The notes under the pieces: model-generated
The model's database searches: none
Told to the model about the DNA's origin: nothing
What the model saw: the letters and a program-made list of their open reading frames with translations, nothing else
Translations under genes and position numbers: made by a program
Assembly: GCF_001953745.1 (NCBI RefSeq)
Contig: NZ_LWLN01000001.1
Span: 3,409,759-3,473,758 of the forward strand
DNA: 64,000 nucleotides
Direction: 5' to 3'
Source: Natrinema saccharevitans
Lineage (GTDB): Archaea; Halobacteriota; Halobacteria; Halobacteriales; Natrialbaceae
Part shown: piece by piece, positions 1-8,678 of the stretch
Layout of the letters: each line of letters opens with the position of its first letter
Numbering within the stretch: the stretch's first letter is position 1

Positions 1-1128
1 GCGCTCGTGGCGGCCGCCGACGGTCCCCACGTCGGGGTAGCGGGGCTCGAGGTCGTTGAAGCCGTAGGCCCGTCCGAGGTCGTCGATGACGTCCAGCGGG
101 TGAAGGACGTCGACGCGGTAGGGGGGGATCGTCACCTCGTAGACGAGATCTCCTGCCTCGTTTTCGTCCCGCTCCGCCTCGAGCCCGGATCGCTCGGCGA
201 GGTCGATGACCGCCTCGGGGTCGAGCCCGATGCCGAGGATGGTCTCGATGCGGTCGTGGGCGACCGTCTTCGTCTTCGTCGAGAAGTCGGGACGGACGAT
301 CTCGTGATCGGGGTACTCCACCGTCACTTCCTCGATCGTGGCTCCGCGGGCCGACAGCGCGTAGCAGACGATGTTCAGCATCTTGTCGATCGTCCACTGG
401 TCGGTGCCCGTCATCTCGACGAACAGGTCACGGGAGTCCGTCGACACCTCGGTGCGGCGGCCGTTGATCACCGGCGGGAACGAGAACAGCCCGATGTCGT
501 CGTAGATCGCCGGATACCGCTCGTATCCGCTCACCAGATCGGCGTAGGTCTGGCCCGTCTGGTGGTCCTCGAGGACGTCCGCGGGCGTCATCTCGGCGTC
601 CGAATCGAGGGGGACGAACCGGTCCTCGTCGGGCTCGAGCCCCACGTACTCGATAGTCGGGTTCCCTTCGGTCGCGGAACTGCCTTTGAGCATCGTCAGG
701 TCGTGGATTCCGATCGCGCCCTTCGCGCGCTTGCGGCCCATCGTCGCGTGGAGTTTCTCCTGCAGTTGAATCAGGGACTCGAGGGCCTCGTCGTCGAGAT
801 CGACGTCGCGGATCACCGCGCCCGTGACGTAGGGCCGCTCGTCCGGCACCGACTCGTCGACCTCGATCGTCCAGTCGGGCGAGTTCGGCGACGGGACGTG
901 GATGCCCCGCGCGTCGCCGTACTGGTACCGCAGCGAGCGGGCGACTCCCTCGACCGAGAGCCGGTCGAGCCGGTCGGGCGCGAACTCGAGTTCGAACGCA
1001 CCGTCCTCGGTTCGGCCCTCGAACTCGAGGCCCAGCCCGAACAGGTCGTCTTTCAGTTCGTCGTCGTCTTTCTCCTCGCTGCCGGTCAGCTCGCGCAGTT
1101 CGTCGGGGTCGATGTCGACCGTGGGCAT
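1..1128 (-). CDS. pheT: Phenylalanyl-tRNA synthetase beta subunit, N-terminal part (runs off window start)
   Basis: The first 376 codons of pheT, read leftwards off the window edge without a stop. With PheS it forms the cytosolic alpha2beta2 enzyme that charges tRNA-Phe. The visible part covers the N-terminal region, the B3/4 (editing-type) domain, and a B5-type segment near residues 290-330 (TKTKTVAHDRIETILGIGLD). The start ATG at 1128 overlaps the pheS stop by one base (TGATG), so the two genes are translationally coupled. Archaeal PheT proteins are about 550-600 residues, so roughly the last third lies outside. No internal stop or frameshift is seen. Identification is secure from the length, the context and the B5 motif. 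Confidence 0.95.
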   Translation of the reverse strand, partial: MPTVDIDPDELRELTGSEEKDDDELKDDLFGLGLEFEGRTEDGAFELEFAPDRLDRLSVEGVARSLRYQYGDARGIHVPSPNSPDWTIEVDESVPDERPYVTGAVIRDVDLDDEALESLIQLQEKLHATMGRKRAKGAIGIHDLTMLKGSSATEGNPTIEYVGLEPDEDRFVPLDSDAEMTPADVLEDHQTGQTYADLVSGYERYPAIYDDIGLFSFPPVINGRRTEVSTDSRDLFVEMTGTDQWTIDKMLNIVCYALSARGATIEEVTVEYPDHEIVRPDFSTKTKTVAHDRIETILGIGLDPEAVIDLAERSGLEAERDENEAGDLVYEVTIPPYRVDVLHPLDVIDDLGRAYGFNDLEPRYPDVGTVGGRHER

Positions 1129-2708
1129 CAGTAGGTCACCTCCGTCTCGCGCAGCAGTTCCAGGTCACACAGCGTCCCGTGGATGTCCCGGATGTCCTCG
1201 AAGCCGTACATCAACATGAGCAGCCGCTCCAAGGCTAGTCCCCAGGCCATCACGTCACACTCGACGCCGAGTGGCTCGAGCATCTCCTCCCGGAAGATCC
1301 CCGAGTTGCCGATCTCGACGAGTTCGCCCGTCGTCGGGTGGGTGCCGAACAGCTCGAAGCTGGGCTCCGTGTAGGGGTTGTAGTGGGGTTTGAACCGGAT
1401 GTCCTCGATCCCGAACTGGGAGTAGAACTCCTCGAAGGTCCCCATCAGGTCGCGAACGGAGAGGTCCTCGGCCATCACCCAGCCCTCGATCTGGAAGAAC
1501 TCGAGCAGGTGGGTCGGGTCGAGCGTGTCGTTCCGATAGACCTTCTCGACGCTGAAATAGCGCTGTGGCGGCTCGAGATCACCGATCTCCTCGCCGGAGA
1601 GATACCGGGTCGACAGCGAGGTGGTGTGGCCCCGCAGCGCGAGCGCGCGGGCGAAGTCCTCGTCCCACGGCGAGTGATAGCCCTCGCCGTCCGGGCCGAC
1701 GCCCTCCCTGTGGGCGCGCTCGACGCGGCCGACGAGGTCTTCGGGGAGGTCGTCGATGTGGGTCGGGTTCTCGAGGGCGAACCGGTCCCAGTGGGTCCGC
1801 GCGGGATGGTCCTGGGGCATGAACAGGCAGTCGTTGATCCAGAAGTCCGCGTCGACGTGGGGGCCGTCCATCTCCCGAAAGCCCATCCCGACGAGGGTGT
1901 CCTTGACCCGCTCGGCGGTCTGGCGCAGGATGTGGACCTTGCCGCCGTCGAAGCGCTCGGCGTCGGCCTCGACGTTGTAGTCGGCGAACTCGACGTCTTC
2001 CCACTCGCCGTCTTCTCGCGGCTCTTGGCCGCTCGAATGGTCGGCGAAGCTTTGCTTCGCCCAACTGGTCAGTAGTTCGGGCGTGACCTCGCCGACCGTC
2101 TCGCTCGTTTCGATGCCCGCCATCAGTTCCGTGACGGCGCGTTCGGTCAGCGTGACCTCGCGGACCGTCGACTCGCGGCGGTCGACCAGTCCGCGGCGCT
2201 CGAGCTGGTCGATGGTATCGGCGTCGGCGTCGGCGCCGTCGAGCGGCGTCTCGCCGACCTCGGCCAGCGCTGCCAGCGCGTTCGCCTCGGCGTCGGCCTC
2301 GGGGTCCGCGTCGGGATCGGCGGTGATCTCGCCGCTGTCGATGACGCCGTAGCCCTTCCGCGCGTAGTTCGAGAGCGCGATGTCGACCGCGTCGCCCTCG
2401 AGCCCCGATGCGCCGATGATCTGCCCCATCGAGACGGGGTCGGTATCGGCACCGGCCTCGAGGGCGGCCTCGTACAGCCGCACTTCGGGGAGAGCGTCAC
2501 CGGCGTACTCGACACCTTCGTCGGTGAGCGACACTGTTTCGTCGACCCGCTCGCTGACGGCGACCAATCCTTCGTCCTCGAGTTCGAAGACGGCCCCCGT
2601 GACGGTCTCGGGGGGCAGGTCGGTCGCCGCGGCGAGGGCGTCGACGGACGTTGCCTCGTCCGCGCTCGCGGCCTCTAGGACCGCGAGCTGTTGTTCGGGA
2701 AGTTGCAT
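1128..2708 (-). CDS. pheS: Phenylalanyl-tRNA synthetase alpha subunit
   Basis: 526 residues, the catalytic class II subunit of PheRS. The N-terminal half (about 1-210) is a set of winged-helix-like modules as in other archaeal and eukaryotic PheS. The C-terminal half holds the class II core: FFQIEGW, the motif-2 neighbourhood FKPHYNPYTEPSFE, the segment GNSGIFREEML, and motif 3 AWGLALERLLML close to the C terminus. It sits directly upstream of pheT with a one-base overlap. The start ATG at 2708 follows a non-coding stretch. Nothing is missing from the catalytic core. Confidence 0.97.
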   Translation of the reverse strand: MQLPEQQLAVLEAASADEATSVDALAAATDLPPETVTGAVFELEDEGLVAVSERVDETVSLTDEGVEYAGDALPEVRLYEAALEAGADTDPVSMGQIIGASGLEGDAVDIALSNYARKGYGVIDSGEITADPDADPEADAEANALAALAEVGETPLDGADADADTIDQLERRGLVDRRESTVREVTLTERAVTELMAGIETSETVGEVTPELLTSWAKQSFADHSSGQEPREDGEWEDVEFADYNVEADAERFDGGKVHILRQTAERVKDTLVGMGFREMDGPHVDADFWINDCLFMPQDHPARTHWDRFALENPTHIDDLPEDLVGRVERAHREGVGPDGEGYHSPWDEDFARALALRGHTTSLSTRYLSGEEIGDLEPPQRYFSVEKVYRNDTLDPTHLLEFFQIEGWVMAEDLSVRDLMGTFEEFYSQFGIEDIRFKPHYNPYTEPSFELFGTHPTTGELVEIGNSGIFREEMLEPLGVECDVMAWGLALERLLMLMYGFEDIRDIHGTLCDLELLRETEVTY

Positions 2709-3083
2709 TCGCTTGTTTGGATGGCCGCGTGTCGGTCAGTTAGCGGTTCCGATACTGCCTGGGGCGACTCCCGGCAGGGCGTCGAACGGTCGGTTTCGCA
2801 GCGGGCGTCCGGTGTGAACGCCCGCGGATCCACCGGCCCGAGTCACCGGGCGAAGAAGAAACCGAATCCCGTGTGTGGTCGCCGTGGCTGCTCGCCGACA
2901 CCGGCACACTCAGGTCGTTCGCGTTCCGAGCCCTGTCTCGGCCGCCTCGACAGGACACCGGCACACGCACGTCGTCTGCGGGATTCGAGTGCCATATCCG
3001 GGATGATTCGCGAGCGGGCTAAAACGTTGTGGTACGAGCCATCACACCACTCGTGTTCGGCTGCCGGCGGCTCGCGGCCGTCC
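2709..3083. other. Intergenic region between pheS and an upstream hypothetical gene
   Basis: 375 bases. It must hold the promoter of the pheS-pheT operon and the 3' end region of the gene at 3084-4325. I see no convincing TATA box, RNA gene or repeat. Short reading frames cross it but have no coding character. Confidence 0.4.
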
Positions 3084-4325
3084 TCACCCGTCTGGCACGC
3101 GCGTCGTCTCGAGCGAGCCGGTATCGACCCACTCGAAGCCGGCTTCCTCGGCGGTTGCGGTCGCCTCGGGGATAGCCGCGGGGTCGAACTCGTCGGCGAA
3201 CTCGATGCGGACCGCTTCGGACTCGGCGGCCGGGAGTTCCGGCAGGAAATCGTCGTCATCGAGCAGTCCCCGCACCGAGACGGTCCCGCCGGCGTCGAGG
3301 GCGGCCCCGAGCGCACGATAACGGTCGTCCTCGGACGCGCAGTCGACGTCCGCTCCGAACGTGTCGTTCGTGACGCGCGCGGTCTGGCTGGTCCCCGAGA
3401 GCGTGCCGAACTCGTCGGTGTCGGTCGATCGGCGGCTTCGGTTCGTGTCCTCGGCCCCCGTCGGTGTGGTGTCGGTCGTGGATTCGCCGTCGGGGTCGTC
3501 CCGGTGTCGTGAGCGCGCAGGCGTCCCTCGCAGTTCGAAGCCGTCGATCTCGTTCGAGCCGCCGGCCCCCGACGCCGCGTCCGAACCCGCCGCCGGCTCC
3601 GCTTCGTCGATGAGCGATTCGACGTCGTCACCGCCGGTTCCGGTGTCCGGTTCGTGCCCGGCCCGCTCGAGTGCCCACGGCGGCCACGGCTCGGCGTCGC
3701 TCGATCGGGTCGCGTCGTCGGCCGACGCGTCCGGGACGTACGCTGCGAGACCGAATTCGGGACACAGCGGCCGCTCGCCCGCTTCGATTCCCGGGCCGTA
3801 GCGATCGCGGAGTCGCTCGTGTTCGGCTTCGTCGATCAGCGCGGCCCGCCAGCGGTCGACTCCGGCCGACAGCAGGACGAACCGCGCGTCGGTTCCCGCG
3901 AGGACGGCGTCGTTGATCGCCCACAGGACTGCCGGGAGGTTATCGGTCCCCAGCGGCGTCTCGGGATACGTGACGGTCGTCTCGCGACGGCGGCCGTGGC
4001 GATCGGTCGCCGTGAGTGTGGGTCCGTCACCGGTGTGGGAGACGGCCAGCGACCAGCCGATCGACTCGAAGACCGCGACGAGTTCGGCCTCGAGGTCGAC
4101 CGCGGCGTACCGCGCCGAGCAGGCGAGCCCCCGGTCGCTGTCCGTGATCGTCCGGCGAAGCACCGTCGTCTGGTCGACGCCCGTCGCGAGCGCGTCGGCA
4201 AGCGCCCTCTCGAGCGACCCGTCGCTGGCCGACGCGCGGTCCAGGGCCGCCGGTGTGACGCCGAACGCACCGAGAACGTCGGCGGAAACCAGAAGTTCGT
4301 CGGACTCGTGGCGGGACCGAGCCAT
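3084..4325 (-). CDS. Hypothetical acidic haloarchaeal protein
   Basis: 413 residues, not recognised. Two folded-looking ends are joined by a long low-complexity acidic linker. The N-terminal domain (about 1-200) mixes helices and strands; the segment RFVLLSAGVDRWRAALIDE could be a ligand-binding or Rossmann-like piece. The linker (about 215-320) is rich in D, E, S, T and G. The C-terminal domain (about 330-405) contains SVRGLLDDDDFLPELP and a final two-layer alpha/beta-like stretch. It has no signal peptide or membrane segment, so it is probably cytoplasmic. It stands alone between trpS and pheS, all on the minus strand, with gaps over 150 bases on both sides. Confidence 0.8.
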   Translation of the reverse strand: MARSRHESDELLVSADVLGAFGVTPAALDRASASDGSLERALADALATGVDQTTVLRRTITDSDRGLACSARYAAVDLEAELVAVFESIGWSLAVSHTGDGPTLTATDRHGRRRETTVTYPETPLGTDNLPAVLWAINDAVLAGTDARFVLLSAGVDRWRAALIDEAEHERLRDRYGPGIEAGERPLCPEFGLAAYVPDASADDATRSSDAEPWPPWALERAGHEPDTGTGGDDVESLIDEAEPAAGSDAASGAGGSNEIDGFELRGTPARSRHRDDPDGESTTDTTPTGAEDTNRSRRSTDTDEFGTLSGTSQTARVTNDTFGADVDCASEDDRYRALGAALDAGGTVSVRGLLDDDDFLPELPAAESEAVRIEFADEFDPAAIPEATATAEEAGFEWVDTGSLETTRVPDG

Positions 4326-4497
4326 CAGTATTGTCCCGTTTCACGAACGGCTGTATATAGTTTCGTCAGACGCTCTCCCCCCAGCTCCCCGCTCCGAAAA
4401 CCCGATCGAGCGGCGTCGGACGGAAATCTATCGACCGTCTCCGGCGCGACGTGAACCGTCCCGGGACGACCCCGGAAACGAGTGCCGATACTCCGCC

Positions 4498-6135
4498 TCA
4501 GCGACGCCGGGGCGACTCGAGTTCGATGTCCGTTTGCTCGAGCAGGCCCGCGACCTCCTCGCGTTTCTCCTGATGTTCCTCGAGGAACTCCCGCATCAGT
4601 TGCGCGGCCTGCTCCTTGCAGTCGCCACAGAGGCGTTCGCCGCCGACGCACTCGTCGTAGACGCGCTTGGCGAACTCGTCGTCGTCGCCGGACAGCAGGT
4701 AGGCGTAGAGTTCGTAGACGGGACACTCGTCGGCTTTCCCGCCTTTCTCGCGCTGTTCCTCGGCGGTCTCGCGGCCGCCGGTGGTCGCGGCCTTGACCTT
4801 GTCGTAGCCGTCCTCGGGGTCGTCGAGCAAGGAGATGTGGGAGGCGGGGATCGACGAGGACATCTTGCCGCCGGTCAGCCCGGTCATGAACCGATGGTAG
4901 ATCGAGGAGGGCGGTCGGAAGCCGTAGCCGCCGTTTGCGACCTCGACCTCGCGGGCGAGTTCCTCGGCCGCGGCGGGGTCGAGGTCGAAGGCGTCGACGT
5001 GGTTCTCGTAGACCCGCTTTTCGCCCTCGACGGCGTCGATCAGGGCGTCGAATGCCTCGTCGGTCGCCCGCCGGTCGAAAAAGCGGGTGCGGGGCCGGAT
5101 CGGCTCCATGCCGGCCTCCTCGAGTTTCGTCAGGACCGAACGCAGCGTATCGGCGTCGACCGTAAGTTCCGACAGCGGCGTCTCCTCGACCGCCTCGGCG
5201 ACGTGAACGCAGCGCAGTTGGTCGTCGTCGAACTCGTCGGGCTCGAGGTCCGCGTAGAACTCGGCCACGAGGGCGCGTTCGTCGGGCTCGAGTTCGAAGC
5301 TGGCGTACGCTTCGCTCACCTTGAAAAAGCGCATCCGTTCGGCCAGATCCCGCGCCAGCCGGACGTGGGGGTCCTGGTCGGGACCGACCGGGATCACGGT
5401 CGGCTTGGGCTCCTCGAGTTGCGGGTAGAGGATGTCGGCCATCTGGGTGACGACCGACTGCATGTGCGAGACGTCGGTCTCGCCGTCGAAGCCGTAGATC
5501 GCCTGGAACTCCGAGAAGTTGGCGTCGGCACCGAGTTCGAACGCCAGGTCCTGCAGTTCGCGATTCGTCGACTGGCGATAGAGCTCGCCCTCCTCGGGGT
5601 CGAAGCCGAGCGCGAGCAGCGAAAGGAGGTAATCGCGGGCGTGGTCGTCGATTTCCTCCCAGGACATGCCGCGGGCGGAGTTGGCCTCGAGGTCGGCGAT
5701 CAGCGCGTAGGCGTCGGCTCCCTGCTGTTGGTGCCAGATGATCTCGTCGAAGACCAGCTTGTGGCCGATGTGGGGGTCGCCGGTCGGCATGAAGCCCGAG
5801 AGGACCGCCGCCGGCTCGTCGTTCCGGAGGGCCTCGGCGACCGGCCGGTAGTCCCGGTGGCCGAAGATGACGCCCCGTCGCATCAGGTAATGCGGGTTCG
5901 GGACGTCCTCGAGGATCTCGTCGAACTCCTCGATGCCGAACTCCTCGAACAGCTTGCGGTAGTCGGAGACGCTCGAGGATCCCCAGGGGTCCAGCGCGAC
6001 GTCGGTGACGGCTCCGCCGTCAGCTCGAGGGATCGGAGATCCCTCGCCGTCGGCACCAGTGGCCCCTCCATCAGCGAGCGGTTCCCCGGTCGTCGGTTCC
6101 CCGGACTCCTCCTCGAGTGGGTCGTCTCCGGTCAT
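4498..6135 (-). CDS. trpS: Tryptophanyl-tRNA synthetase
   Basis: 545 residues, a class I aminoacyl-tRNA synthetase that charges tRNA-Trp. The HIGH-type motif is PHIGHK near residue 120 and the KMSKS-type motif is GGKMSSS near residue 423. The archaeal/eukaryotic-type signature VGPDQDPHVRLARD lies between them. An acidic N-terminal extension (about 1-60) precedes the core, as in other haloarchaeal TrpS. I chose the ATG at 6135 (MTGDDPLEE) over an upstream in-frame start at 6189, because the upstream residues are a basic, low-complexity run that does not look like protein. The C terminus has four cysteines spaced as a possible zinc site (DECPVYE, DECVGGERLCGDC). Confidence 0.95.
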   Translation of the reverse strand: MTGDDPLEEESGEPTTGEPLADGGATGADGEGSPIPRADGGAVTDVALDPWGSSSVSDYRKLFEEFGIEEFDEILEDVPNPHYLMRRGVIFGHRDYRPVAEALRNDEPAAVLSGFMPTGDPHIGHKLVFDEIIWHQQQGADAYALIADLEANSARGMSWEEIDDHARDYLLSLLALGFDPEEGELYRQSTNRELQDLAFELGADANFSEFQAIYGFDGETDVSHMQSVVTQMADILYPQLEEPKPTVIPVGPDQDPHVRLARDLAERMRFFKVSEAYASFELEPDERALVAEFYADLEPDEFDDDQLRCVHVAEAVEETPLSELTVDADTLRSVLTKLEEAGMEPIRPRTRFFDRRATDEAFDALIDAVEGEKRVYENHVDAFDLDPAAAEELAREVEVANGGYGFRPPSSIYHRFMTGLTGGKMSSSIPASHISLLDDPEDGYDKVKAATTGGRETAEEQREKGGKADECPVYELYAYLLSGDDDEFAKRVYDECVGGERLCGDCKEQAAQLMREFLEEHQEKREEVAGLLEQTDIELESPRRR

Positions 6136-6303
6136 CACCTGCGTTTTGGCGCGCCGGCGCGCAAAAGCCTTCGGCTTCGCCGTTCGCATACCCGGTCGAT
6201 GCCGGATGGACGATGGCGTTCATACGGTCCCCTGTCAGCCAGTACCGGTGTCCCCGCAGGACGGTCGCGGGGACACACCAGTACACAGCGACACTGATCC
6301 GTA

Positions 6304-6780
6304 TCAGGCGTCGGGTCGGGGCATTTCCTCGAGGTCGCGGATCCGGGCGGTCTTCTCGACGGCTCGGTACTGTCGTTGCCACGCATCCCGCGGGAACAGG
6401 CCGTTCCGGTCGAACAGTTCCCGGGCTGCGTCGGTGAGTTCGTAGAACTTGTATGGGTAGTCCCGAAGCCGCTCGCCGGGTTCGAACGCCCGTTCCCGAA
6501 CGACGCCGACCGATTCAAGCGCGCCGAGGTGTCGCCGAATGGCGTCGTCACTGAGCGGTGGGTTCATGTAGTCCAGTTCCTCGACGCTCGGGGCACCTTT
6601 CGGGTGGCCGACGATGTCCGCGATGATGTCGGCTCGCTTCTTGTCGGTTGCCTTCTGGAGTGCCCGCCACGTATCGAACCCATCGTCGGTGACGTGCCCC
6701 ATCCCTTGCGTCGGATCGGCTACCGCCGTCTCCGGCCTCATATCCCGTTGTTGGACCGCCACTGGCATAAACACTTGCAT
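6304..6780 (-). CDS. Winged-helix transcriptional regulator (ArsR-like HTH)
   Basis: 158 residues with one helix-turn-helix domain at about 45-120 (RADIIADIVGHPKGAPSVEE, then SDDAIRRHLGALESVGVV as the recognition-helix region, then the wing YKFYELTDAARELF). It is a DNA-binding regulator of unknown target. The start is uncertain: in-frame ATGs at 6780, 6768, 6741 and 6705 are possible, and residues before MGHVTDDG may not be translated. It is transcribed away from the gene at 6869, so it may control that gene from the short divergent intergenic region. Confidence 0.8.
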   Translation of the reverse strand: MQVFMPVAVQQRDMRPETAVADPTQGMGHVTDDGFDTWRALQKATDKKRADIIADIVGHPKGAPSVEELDYMNPPLSDDAIRRHLGALESVGVVRERAFEPGERLRDYPYKFYELTDAARELFDRNGLFPRDAWQRQYRAVEKTARIRDLEEMPRPDA

Positions 6781-6868
6781 CTGAATGAGTTTAGTTTCAC
6801 AAGTGATTCCACAACTAGTCTACCACTACCCCCGCAATTGATGTTGTTTCCGAGACGATTCGGGGCCG

Positions 6869-7465
6869 ATGGAACCGGACGGCGATGACGGTGTCGACTC
6901 CGACCGGGGTCTCCCGGCTGAAGACGAACTCCTGACCGAACTCGAGGGTGTCAGCCTCACGCCGAGCGACCACCAGCGGATCAAAGACCTCGTGAACGGT
7001 CCGGAGATGGACCGTATCAGGGGTCACGAGCGACGGTATCTGGTCGTCGGTGCAGGGGGCGAAACGGGGGCCGCCACGAGACGCGGGATCGTCTACGACC
7101 GCCTCGATGCACGGTCCGATCCGCCGGCGGTCGCGATGCAACTCGAGGAGTTCGGACTCACGCCCGAGGAGATCGAACTGTGGACGCGCGTCTTCGATAT
7201 CCTCTGTGGACGGGCGACGCACATCGTCGCCGTTATCGAAGATTTCGACGGTGGATACGTCTGGGAACTGGGCTTGCTGTTTGCCCCCGCTTATCGCGAC
7301 AAAACGTGGGTACTGAAACGGCGCTATCCGGCCCCGGCGACCGAGCGAGAACGCTACGACAACGGAATGGCCGCCTCGTACGTCGAACTCCTGCTGACCG
7401 GCGACCGCGCGTGCGAGTGGCACGACGCCGACGAACTTCGGGACGCCGTCGACGAAATTCCGTGA
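6869..7465 (+). CDS. Rossmann-like protein, possibly TIR / nucleoside deoxyribosyltransferase-type
   Basis: 198 residues, not securely recognised. The N terminus is helical (about 1-55). The rest looks like an alpha/beta Rossmann-type domain: a first strand with a glycine-rich turn (YLVVGAGGETGAATRRG, about 57-73), a strand THIVAVIEDFDGGYVWELG (about 113-131), and a later strand KTWVLKRRYP. The acidic residue in VWELG after a short loop recalls the position of the catalytic glutamate in nucleoside deoxyribosyltransferases and TIR-like NAD hydrolases. That is resemblance only. It has no membrane segment. It lies divergent to the HTH gene at 6304-6780, so the two may form a regulator/target pair. 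Confidence 0.7.
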   Translation: MEPDGDDGVDSDRGLPAEDELLTELEGVSLTPSDHQRIKDLVNGPEMDRIRGHERRYLVVGAGGETGAATRRGIVYDRLDARSDPPAVAMQLEEFGLTPEEIELWTRVFDILCGRATHIVAVIEDFDGGYVWELGLLFAPAYRDKTWVLKRRYPAPATERERYDNGMAASYVELLLTGDRACEWHDADELRDAVDEIP

Positions 7466-7526
7466 GTTCCGCGAGGGCGCTCACCGAGCGCATACCGTTA
7501 TGGGTGCGCCGTCCGACCGGGCATCT

Positions 7527-8453
7527 ATGACCGGATTTCCGCTCCTCACCGACGGCGACGTCTACTCGCAGTTCGACTACGAACAGGTCGTCGACGCCAT
7601 GCGTGACGCCGTCGCCGAACGAGCCGCGGGCACGCTCGAGGCGCCGCCGCGCTGGCGGGTCCCGGCCGGCGAGGGCGACCTCGTCTTTACCGCGGGGGCC
7701 GCGACTGGATCGACGAACGCCGCCGGCTTTCGCGTCTACGAGACTCACGGCACCGGCGACGATCACACGGAACTGGTGGCGGTCTTCGACGCGACGACCG
7801 GTGCGTTCGAGGGTCTCGTCGCGGGCCACGCCGTCGGCGGGCTTCGCACCGGCGGCATCGGTGGCGTCGCGATCGACGCGCTCGCCCGTCCCGACGCCGA
7901 GACGCTGGGGATTCTGGGCACGGGCTTTCAGGCGCGAGCGCAGGTCGGCGCGGCGTGTGCGGCCCGCGACTTCGACGCGGTCGCGGTTTACAGTCCGACC
8001 GCCGAGAGCCGCGCGTCCTTCGCCGAGATCCTCGGCGGCGCGGTCGAGCCGCCCGTTCGCGCGGCCGACGACCCGGAGCCGGTCGTCCGCGAGGCCGACG
8101 CGCTCGTCTGTGCGACAAACAGCGAAGAGCCCGTGTTCGATCCCGACTGGCTCGAGCCCGGCACCCACGTCACGACGATCGGCCCGCGGTTCGAAGACGC
8201 CCACGAACTCCCCCTCGAGGTGGTCGAGCGGGCCGACGCGATCGCGACCGACTCGCTCCCGCAGGTCGATGCCTACGACCGCCCCTACATCGCTTCGGGT
8301 GCGGACCGCGACCGGATGGTCGAACTCGCCGCCGTCCTCGAGGACCCCGATCTCGGCCGCCGGCGCGCGGACGACCTCACGCTGTTTTGCTCGGTCGGGC
8401 TGGCCGGGACGGAGGTCGTCCTCGGGAAGCGGTTCCTCGAGCGGTTCGCGTAG
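7527..8453 (+). CDS. Ornithine cyclodeaminase / mu-crystallin family oxidoreductase
   Basis: 308 residues. The family includes ornithine cyclodeaminase, archaeal alanine dehydrogenase and imine reductases; all use NAD(P) on amino or imino acids, and the substrate cannot be told from sequence. Visible features are the N-terminal substrate-domain segment (PPRWRVP, GFRVYETHG), the conserved GLRTGGIGGVA helix start, and the Rossmann nucleotide-binding loop LGILGTGFQARAQ near residue 130. The C-terminal CSVGLAGTEVVLGK is a typical family ending. I chose ATG 7527 over an upstream in-frame start at 7500, since MTGFPLLTDGDV is the usual family beginning. Confidence 0.9.
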   Translation: MTGFPLLTDGDVYSQFDYEQVVDAMRDAVAERAAGTLEAPPRWRVPAGEGDLVFTAGAATGSTNAAGFRVYETHGTGDDHTELVAVFDATTGAFEGLVAGHAVGGLRTGGIGGVAIDALARPDAETLGILGTGFQARAQVGAACAARDFDAVAVYSPTAESRASFAEILGGAVEPPVRAADDPEPVVREADALVCATNSEEPVFDPDWLEPGTHVTTIGPRFEDAHELPLEVVERADAIATDSLPQVDAYDRPYIASGADRDRMVELAAVLEDPDLGRRRADDLTLFCSVGLAGTEVVLGKRFLERFA

Positions 8454-8678
8454 CGAACAGCCTCCGTCCTCTGCGGTGGCGCGCGCTGTCGGCCAGCCGA
8501 ACGTAGTGAGGGTGGCCGACGACGTTGCGCGAGGGATGAGTGAGGGAACGGCGTGACCGAACGAATCGGCTGGGGAGGGCGTGGCTATTCCGTGTTGCCA
8601 GTTTGAGCAGGACACTCGTCGTTTCGTCCACGCTGCCGGTATAACGCCCGTCTTCGGTATCGATACCCCGGCCGGTTA

